62,362 nt of DNA from contig NZ_FORD01000019.1 of assembly GCF_900113925.1 (NCBI RefSeq), positions 1 through 62,362 on the forward strand, in the 5' to 3' direction. Below are positions 56,612-62,362 of the stretch, one piece after another. Position numbers and translations under genes: made by a program. The notes under the pieces are model-generated. The model worked only from the letters and a program-made list of their open reading frames with translations, did not search any database and had not been told where the DNA came from. Position 1 is the first letter of the stretch, and each line of letters begins with the position of its first letter. This stretch comes from Nitrosomonas sp. Nm34. Lineage in GTDB: Bacteria > Pseudomonadota > Gammaproteobacteria > Burkholderiales > Nitrosomonadaceae.

Positions 56612-59600
56612 TTATCCAAGTTGGATCAAGCTCAACAATTCCTGCGTGCTGATCTTGCCGCTGATTTCACCACCTTCCAGGACGCTATCGGCAAGATCAC
56701 GCTTGTGCTTGTGCAGCGACACGATTTGCTGCTCGATGGTGTTTTTTGTCACCAGCCGGTATACGGTGACAGGGCGTTGCTGACCGATGCGGTGGGCGCG
56801 GTCGGAGGCTTGATCCTCGACAGCCGGGTTCCACCAAGGATCCATGTGGATGACATAGTCCGCAGCCGTTAAATTGAGTCCTACGCCACCGGCTTTAAGA
56901 CTGATGAGAAAGACATCGCCCTGTCCTGCCTGGAAGGCGTCTACCCGCTGCTTGCGTTCCGCTGGTTGGGTTTGGCCGTCCAGGTATTGATAGTCGATGC
57001 CTTTTTCGTCCAGATAGCGGCGAATGAGGTTGAGATGATCGACGAACTGGCTGAACACCAAGGCTTTATGGCGATTATCGAGAAGCTCATCCATAACCTC
57101 GCCAAACAACGCCAGCTTGCTACTTGAAAGGCCCAGCTCCGGTGCAACAAGCTGCACATTGCAGCAAGCCCGACGCAGCTTTGTGATGGCTGCTAATACT
57201 TTGAAGCGTTTATCTTCCTCGGCTGCCTGAGTTTCATTCAGCTCATTCAACAGATTGCGGCGCAAGGCTTCGTAAAATACTGCTTCTTGCTCACTCAGTT
57301 CCACTTGCAGCTCGATCTCGGTGCGTGGCGGCAGCTCATCCAGCACTTGTGTCTTAGTTCGCCGCAAGATAAAAGGTTGAATCATGCGTTTTAGCCGCTG
57401 GCGCGCTTCCCGATCCTGGTTGCGTTCGATAGGCCCCGCAAAGCGGCGGTTGAAGCTTTCCAGAGAACCGAGCAGGCCGGGATTGATGAATCGGAATAGA
57501 TTCCAAAGTTCGCCCAGATGGTTTTCCATTGGTGTTCCAGTGGTGATGATCTTGAACAGGCCCTGGAGAGCCATGGCTTGCTGGGAACGCTTGGTTGCCG
57601 GATTTTTGATGAGTTGAGCTTCATCCAGTACGATGGTTTGCCAGATAGGTGCGGCTAGGCATTTACCGACCGATTCCTGCTGCAATAGAGCATAACTGCA
57701 AATTAACAGGTCCATTGGACGTAAGCTCTCGATCAGCTTTTGCCGATCACCGCCGCCCAGGATGTGAATGTTGAGAGTCGGCGCAAAACGTTGCGCCTCG
57801 CTCTGCCAATTCATGCAAACCGAAGTCGGCGCAACTACCAGCGTCGGCCCCTCGCTGGCGCGGCACAAGATCATGGTCAAGGCTTGCAAGGTCTTTCCTA
57901 AGCCCATGTCATCGGCTAAGCAAGCTCCTACGCCCCAAGTGGCCAGCCGAAACAGCCATTCGAAGCCGTCGCGTTGGTAATCTCGCAACTCCGCCTGTAA
58001 AGTGGACGGGAGCTTCGGTTGGATTTGTTCTGCCTGGCGCAATCGCTTCAATTGCGCGCGCCAAGCGGCATCACCTTGGAACTCACCTACTTCTTCGGCG
58101 ATTTCATCCATGACCGGTAACGCCAACGAATGGAGCCGCTGATCTTTGCCATGTTTTTCCGAATAAGCACGCAGATCGTCCAAGCGCTTCTTGAATGCCT
58201 CGGTCAGGGCCAAAAAGCGGCCTTCATCAAGGCGGATGAATTTGCCCTGGGCGTTTTCCGTCAATTCCAACAAGTGCTGCATGTTCAGTACCTGACCATC
58301 GTCCAGCTTGAGTTCGCCGCTAACGCTGAACCAGTCACGTTGCTGCTTGACCTTAATGCTGAACTGACTTAATCCAGCTTGACCCAGTACTTTGAGTTTT
58401 TCCCCTTGTGGCCATTCGATCTGGGCCTTAGCGCCTGCTTCCCGCAGTTCCAGCAAAAACTCTAGGCTACTTTCAGTATCTCCCAACAGCCAGTGAAAAG
58501 CGGTTACCTCTTGCGCCTGAGTGCCGAGACTGGGGCAAAGCGCGATGAGTTCATTCGCCAGTTTTCGCTCCAGCTTGAGATCGCGCAGGGTTTGCAGGCG
58601 CTTGCCACCGATTTCCGCAATCAAGCTGGAACCACCGGAACCAGGGGTGCAATATGAACCCTGTTCGCCAAAGGGCCGGGTCAGGATAGCGACGCGTAGT
58701 CCCTCGCCTTCTGGAATCAGTTGCACGTGGGGACATGCATGAGCCGGGACTGTCTCGGCGGCAGCCAATTCTCCGCCACCGATGTCTGAATGGATGGTCA
58801 CCAGGGCGGATACTGAGCCCAGGCTGGCTAGAATGCGCTCCTGGGCGGAGACCGGAGCTTCAATTCCTTTACCGATGATTTCTGCGAGACGATGGTGCTT
58901 TGGTTTAAGTTCGACAATCTTGAGACGGGTCAGGCCATCTTCGGCCAGCACCACACTTTCTTCCTCATCGCACAGCGGCCAGAATTCGATTTTGACTTGC
59001 TCGCTCTTAGGCTTTTTTCTAACCCGCAGTTCCGGCTCAGCAGCAACCAGCTCCACGGCGACGCCACTATTCTTCCATGACACATTGGGTGCACCCACCA
59101 TCGCTAGCCAGCCACGGCTGGACAAGGCATATCCCCCTGTGTACGGGTCGGGAGCAATATGCGCGGCCACGCGGCGATCCTGCTCGGAAAAATAAGCTGT
59201 CGATTCTGCCATTTCAGCCACCTTCTTCATCGACAATGGCTTGCCCTTGCTCCAGCCGCCACCGGCATTATGTTTCTGTTCCCGTGCCTCCAGCGCGAAG
59301 CCAAGATAGGCGTGCTCGCGCAACAGCAACCAGGCCAGACGATATTCGGCTGTTTCGTCCCGCTTACCTGTTACCGTAGCACGCACTACGGTATTCTTGA
59401 TGGCGTTCAGGGCGCGCTCCCAAGGTTCCACGTATTGACTACGATTGGCTAGCAGCCTGATACCCTTGGCGTGCTCGAACGCCTCGGCCGCACTTTTCAT
59501 GTCGGTCTGCTTCGGTTCAATGCGCGCGATCAGTGCCGCCAGCTCCGCTGCAAGCCAGCCATAACCGCAATGAGTGGCTTGTTTCTGGTAAGCCTTCGCT

Positions 59601-60829
59601 TGCGATAGATAAGGGAATAATTTTGTGGCCTGCTCGTATTGCTGGAGCAGCCACAAGCCGATCCAGAAAACCCAGGGATTGATATGACCATACTGTAAGA
59701 TCTGCTCAAATCGCATGTTCAATTGTGCCAGCGCACCGGACTGATTCCGTTCCAACGCTGGAACGGACTTCATCAGCATGAAGACTGAGCCAAAGGAATG
59801 ATCTTCAGGAATCATCTCCAGAAGTTTTTGAGCCTCTTCCAGGTCGCCCGCTTGATTGCGCTGAAACAAACCCAACACGAAGAAAAATCCCGTAACCCCA
59901 GGAAAGAAAATCCTGCGTTTGACATGTCCCTTGCGCAGCAGGTTGAGACCTTCCCGATAATACTGCAGCGCATTGTCATGATCTCCTTCCAGCAGCAAAA
60001 GCAACCCATGATAGGCACGCTCACGGAAGCTGACCGGGCAACGGGACAATGCAGTCTGCGCGGCCTGCATCTCACCTCTTAAAATCGAGATCAGGGTCAT
60101 GCATAGTAGCCAGTCTTCGGGCACCGACGCGGCTGATTTCTCGCATGTTTCGCGCAACACATCGAAAGCCGCTGCCTCCTGCTCCCAGCCTGCAGCCTGC
60201 TGCAGTAGAATCAATGGCAAGGCAGGTTCTCTGATTTTTGCAGGTAAGTGTACAAACCATTCCCGCTCGAAAGGGTTGTCACAAACCATTGCATAAATTG
60301 GCGCGGGTTCAGGCCAGCGTTGCGGCAGACCGTTCCAGTAGGAATACTGCACCCGCTCCAGCATCCCGAACAAGCGCTCAATGTAAAGTACGTCCGCCCG
60401 GTAAATACCGATGCGTACTTCCCGGATCAGTTCGTCATCGTCACGAAACTGGATGTCATCCTTGGCGGTTTTCTGATAGGCTGTTTGCAAAGGTGCGGCA
60501 AGATGCACCAGATCGACATAGCGTTCGAATGCGCCGCTTATGACAAGTCCGCGCGTTACCAGTTCAACGATAAGCTTATTGCACCTTAGGCGTTGATTAT
60601 TCCACGATGTTTTCTCGATTTTGAGCAGACCGCTGTGCTGCAGATGCTCCAGCTTGATATTAGCTGCCTCACCCGCACTCAAAATTCTGCGTAATGGCGT
60701 GGTAATCTGCGATTTGCTAAGCCCGCCCCAAGCAACTGCCAATAAATTAACTGCGGCCTGTTCCGCAGGAGTGCATTGGTGATAGCGTTCAAATAGTTGC
60801 TGACGTTCTTCCTTAACTGAAGTTAACAT
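56612..60829 (-). CDS. very large SNF2-family helicase-like ATPase
   Basis: This 1405-residue protein has a C-terminal SNF2 motor of about 470 residues: LRDYQRDGFEWLFRLATWG, Walker A ADDMGLGKTLQA (about 970-980), Walker B IVLDEAQLIKNP (about 1070), RRTKTQVLDELPPR, FSQFVDHLNLIRRYL and motif VI DRAHRIGQQRPV (about 1343). The first 930 residues are not recognised: a helical, repeat-like region rich in Leu, Ala and Gln (about 150-500) is followed by beta-rich segments. SNF2 proteins move along double-stranded DNA without unwinding it. Its GC-rich codons and position between IS remnants and repeats suggest transfer. No methylase or nuclease partner lies beside it. Confidence 0.88.
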   Translation of the reverse strand: MLTSVKEERQQLFERYHQCTPAEQAAVNLLAVAWGGLSKSQITTPLRRILSAGEAANIKLEHLQHSGLLKIEKTSWNNQRLRCNKLIVELVTRGLVISGAFERYVDLVHLAAPLQTAYQKTAKDDIQFRDDDELIREVRIGIYRADVLYIERLFGMLERVQYSYWNGLPQRWPEPAPIYAMVCDNPFEREWFVHLPAKIREPALPLILLQQAAGWEQEAAAFDVLRETCEKSAASVPEDWLLCMTLISILRGEMQAAQTALSRCPVSFRERAYHGLLLLLEGDHDNALQYYREGLNLLRKGHVKRRIFFPGVTGFFFVLGLFQRNQAGDLEEAQKLLEMIPEDHSFGSVFMLMKSVPALERNQSGALAQLNMRFEQILQYGHINPWVFWIGLWLLQQYEQATKLFPYLSQAKAYQKQATHCGYGWLAAELAALIARIEPKQTDMKSAAEAFEHAKGIRLLANRSQYVEPWERALNAIKNTVVRATVTGKRDETAEYRLAWLLLREHAYLGFALEAREQKHNAGGGWSKGKPLSMKKVAEMAESTAYFSEQDRRVAAHIAPDPYTGGYALSSRGWLAMVGAPNVSWKNSGVAVELVAAEPELRVRKKPKSEQVKIEFWPLCDEEESVVLAEDGLTRLKIVELKPKHHRLAEIIGKGIEAPVSAQERILASLGSVSALVTIHSDIGGGELAAAETVPAHACPHVQLIPEGEGLRVAILTRPFGEQGSYCTPGSGGSSLIAEIGGKRLQTLRDLKLERKLANELIALCPSLGTQAQEVTAFHWLLGDTESSLEFLLELREAGAKAQIEWPQGEKLKVLGQAGLSQFSIKVKQQRDWFSVSGELKLDDGQVLNMQHLLELTENAQGKFIRLDEGRFLALTEAFKKRLDDLRAYSEKHGKDQRLHSLALPVMDEIAEEVGEFQGDAAWRAQLKRLRQAEQIQPKLPSTLQAELRDYQRDGFEWLFRLATWGVGACLADDMGLGKTLQALTMILCRASEGPTLVVAPTSVCMNWQSEAQRFAPTLNIHILGGGDRQKLIESLRPMDLLICSYALLQQESVGKCLAAPIWQTIVLDEAQLIKNPATKRSQQAMALQGLFKIITTGTPMENHLGELWNLFRFINPGLLGSLESFNRRFAGPIERNQDREARQRLKRMIQPFILRRTKTQVLDELPPRTEIELQVELSEQEAVFYEALRRNLLNELNETQAAEEDKRFKVLAAITKLRRACCNVQLVAPELGLSSSKLALFGEVMDELLDNRHKALVFSQFVDHLNLIRRYLDEKGIDYQYLDGQTQPAERKQRVDAFQAGQGDVFLISLKAGGVGLNLTAADYVIHMDPWWNPAVEDQASDRAHRIGQQRPVTVYRLVTKNTIEQQIVSLHKHKRDLADSVLEGGEISGKISTQELLSLIQLG

Positions 60830-61311
60830 AGCCTAGATTTTTAAGAAATTTTTGCAGTTTTGACACTTCTAATTACTGTTAGCACTGAATCGTCAATAGT
60901 GAAGAGGATATATAGCAAAATCAGTTAATAATGATTTAAAGAGTATTCTCATTGTCTTACCGAACACAAATGGAAGCAGACCAAAGCACTGTGTAGACAA
61001 CAAAACAAAAAAACCATCGATATATTCTTTAAATTCTAAACCTTATGAATCATTATTAACTGGTTAGGCCATAGTGTTATTTTTCCATTTTCATTACGTC
61101 TGAAGTCTTATGGCGAGAAAATTTGTACCTACTGACAAAATTGATGCTAAAGAGAGCACCTTCCAGCATGAAAAGCTTTTCATGAGAGCTAATTTTATTC
61201 GTATTGAGGTAAAAATAGTGTAGATTATGCCGTTGGTTTTACTTGATGAGTAATTCAGACTTAAATTACTTAAAATAAACAGCCTAACCAGTTAAGAATG
61301 ATCTAAAAAAA
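60830..61311. other. AT-rich intergenic region with short repeats and a palindrome
   Basis: Three related segments occur: AAATCAGTTAATAATGATTT at 60919, its inverted form ATGAATCATTATTAACTGGT near 61044, and CCTAACCAGTTAAGAATGAT near 61283. CATGAAAAGCTTTTCATG at 61167-61184 is a perfect 18-bp palindrome lying in a 37-codon frame (61110-61223) that lacks a ribosome site. The segment lies upstream of the SNF2 gene and probably contains its promoter. Confidence 0.5.
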
Positions 61312-61404
61312 ATTCTCATCTAAACCAGACATGACGTTGAAGGCAAGCTGTAGACAGTACCAATAATACGGCAAGAAGAGCCGACAAAGTCATGTTTGAT
61401 TTGG
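61312..61404 (-). repeat. ~100-bp palindromic dispersed repeat, copy I
   Basis: A reverse copy with eroded ends: TAGACAGTACCAATAATACG and AGCCGACAAAGTCATG are recognisable on the plus strand. It abuts the ~90-bp stem-loop repeat that begins at 61409. Confidence 0.75.
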
Positions 61405-61408
61405 CTGG

Positions 61409-61499
61409 TAGGGTACAATAAGTGTAACGCATTGCACCAGATGGTAAGGTAAGCACATACGGCGCAATGCCCGATGGTTATTGCGCCTTACGCGGGTTG
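61409..61499 (+). repeat. ~90-bp stem-loop repeat, right copy
   Basis: Nearly identical, in inverted orientation, to 52464-52553. It has the same GGCGCAAT/ATTGCGCC hairpin and the same CCCTA-type end (TAGGG at 61409-61413), but no intron follows, so it is an unoccupied copy. Confidence 0.9.
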
Positions 61500-61767
61500 C
61501 AGCAGGACGAAATAACTAATGTTGAAGTTAAGAGGCTACTTAAGCGTTTGTTAGCCACTACTTTTTTGATCATGACGGCTACTTTACTGACTGGCACTCG
61601 GCCTTGGTTCTATAGACACGACCATTTCTTGGCGAGACATATACACCATAGTCCTTGTCGTAGTTTCTTGGATGTGCGTGCCCTGGTACTACGACAATAC
61701 AGCCAAAGTAGAGCACGGCGTAGAATTCGTTTTTGATGTCGGAATGATCGAAGCCAACCTTAGTATT

Positions 61768-62085
61768 TTATTTTTCTTTCTCGCTCGCAAGTTTCCACAT
61801 ACTTTCATACGCAGTTATTGAGGCTTGGCAATCCTTTATGTATTGGTGGGGAGTTTTTCCAAGCCTTGCAGCCTCAGTACTCCAAAATCTTTCAATGAAT
61901 TTATCTCCACCTTCAAGTTTTGTGTTTACCTGAAAGGCTGACTGTGCTTGCAAAATGCCGCATGCGCCGGTCATCTTTGCAACGGAGAGAATCTCTTGCA
62001 TCGAGAGCTCTTCCTTGGCAATAGCGGTACTAGGGCATAGAACCCGCCAAAAAGCAGCGTAGATGGTAAGCAGCCTTAAATTCAT
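61768..62085 (-). CDS. small exported hypothetical protein
   Basis: The 105-residue frame begins MNLRLLTIYAAFWRVLCPST, which can act as a signal peptide with cleavage around AIA. The mature part is helical with two cysteines (TGACGILQ and IKDCQAS) that could form a disulfide. Composition and the clear start, with GGAGA about 15 bases upstream, support a real gene. I recognise no family. It lies between the stem-loop repeat and an IS630 transposase, reading away from the latter. Confidence 0.55.
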   Translation of the reverse strand: MNLRLLTIYAAFWRVLCPSTAIAKEELSMQEILSVAKMTGACGILQAQSAFQVNTKLEGGDKFIERFWSTEAARLGKTPHQYIKDCQASITAYESMWKLASEKEK

Positions 62086-62126
62086 CTTCTATAGCATGTC
62101 TCCTATAAATTGATTATAATTTACAG

Positions 62127-62362
62127 ATGACCTATCCGATATCATTTCGCCGTAAAGTATTATCCGTTCGTGAGAAGGAGAACCTCTCAATCGTACAAGT
62201 GGCCAAGCGTTTTGATGTAGGGGTCGCCAGCGTGATGCGTTGGATCAAAACTCCCGATCCCAAGACCACCCGCAACAAACCTGCCACCAAGATCAACATG
62301 GAAATGTTGGCGCAGGACATCAAGAATTATCCGGACGCGTATCAGTACGAGCGCGCCAAACG
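62127..62362 (+). CDS. IS630-family transposase, N-terminal part (cut by window end)
   Basis: ATG 62127 opens a frame that continues past the window and encodes MTYPISFRRKVLSVREKENL, then the helix-turn-helix IVQVAKRFDVGVASVMRWIK and a basic proline-rich linker. This is the usual N-terminus of IS630-type transposases. The catalytic domain lies outside. The product is at least 78 residues. TATA-rich sequence stands directly upstream and may be the element's end and promoter. Confidence 0.8.
   Translation, partial: MTYPISFRRKVLSVREKENLSIVQVAKRFDVGVASVMRWIKTPDPKTTRNKPATKINMEMLAQDIKNYPDAYQYERAK

Noticed and set aside
61110..61223. 37-codon frame MARKFVPTDKIDAKEST
   Set aside because: No ribosome site, contains a perfect palindrome, and shows no recognisable family; too weak to call a gene.
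61467..61736. Plus-strand 89-codon frame starting in the stem-loop repeat
   Set aside because: Its start lies inside a dispersed repeat and there is no ribosome site. A different plus-strand frame at about 61596-61825 (VLVVVSWMCVPWYYDNTAK) looks more protein-like but has no good start and runs into the minus-strand gene; possibly a decayed membrane protein.
1..62362. CRISPR array, rRNA, tRNA or riboswitch
   Set aside because: Looked for regularly spaced repeats, tRNA T-arm signatures and known leader motifs in the gaps; none was convincing. The repeated units found are irregularly dispersed.
62127..62362. Idea that both IS630 pieces at the window edges are one element or a composite transposon
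   Set aside because: One edge holds only the C-terminus and the other only the N-terminus, with no shared sequence to compare, so relation cannot be tested here.

Overview
The window reads as a chromosomal segment of an ammonia-oxidising betaproteobacterium, most likely a Nitrosomonas species. The main evidence is a small periplasmic cytochrome c (7545-7856) very like the Nitrosomonas cytochrome c-552. It fits the moderate GC content, the betaproteobacterial housekeeping gene orders (gmk-rpoZ-spoT, nadD-rsfS-rlmH-maf-rng, ispD-ispF, tsaB-rimI) and the many IS elements. No rRNA, tRNA or CRISPR array was recognised.

Layout. (1) 1-2.4 kb is accessory DNA: the tail of an IS630-type transposase, an intact IS10-like IS4-family element with a 9-bp target duplication, and a truncated HEPN-domain gene. 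(2) 2.5-49.9 kb is mostly core genome: lgt, ilvD, a DUF255 thioredoxin-fold protein, cytochrome c-552, gmk, rpoZ, spoT; argS/SPOR/dsbA on the minus strand; folD, aceE, aceF; nadD to rng; a fatty acid desaturase, rluE, sixA, rimO, a lactonase-like metallo-beta-lactamase, ettA; a gene-poor 1.4 kb; a beta-oxidation pair; a His-rich/PepSY/two-component cluster; ispD-ispF-thpR; tsaB-rimI-udg; lplT, rlpA, prfB with its programmed frameshift, and a CAP/RTX exoprotein. (3) 50.2-62.4 kb is accessory: a decayed IS5 transposase, a frameshifted ApeA-like HEPN gene, an IS1380 element, a group II intron 5' fragment split by an IS3 element, a 1405-residue SNF2 helicase, a small exported hypothetical protein, and the start of an IS630 transposase.

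Repeats. At least nine copies of a ~100-bp near-palindromic repeat (ends ATTCCATTTC/GAAATGGAAT, centre GTATCATTGATAC) lie between genes in both orientations. A second ~90-bp repeat occurs as an inverted pair at 52464-52553 and 61409-61499. Its end matches the insertion point of the group II intron, whose candidate EBS1 (TAGGG) complements the repeat end (CCCTA). A 180-bp MITE-like element sits at 15251-15430.

Possible new biology is concentrated in 50-62 kb: two HEPN-type genes (counting the one at 1.6 kb), a lone very large SNF2 protein flanked by inverted copies of two repeat families, and nested insertions whose order can be read. This looks like a decaying defence or mobile island. I do not see a complete, clearly novel multi-gene system. 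Two genes (37.7 kb and 51.4 kb) are each broken by the apparent loss of one base in a four-base homopolymer, so sequencing error must be excluded before calling them pseudogenes.
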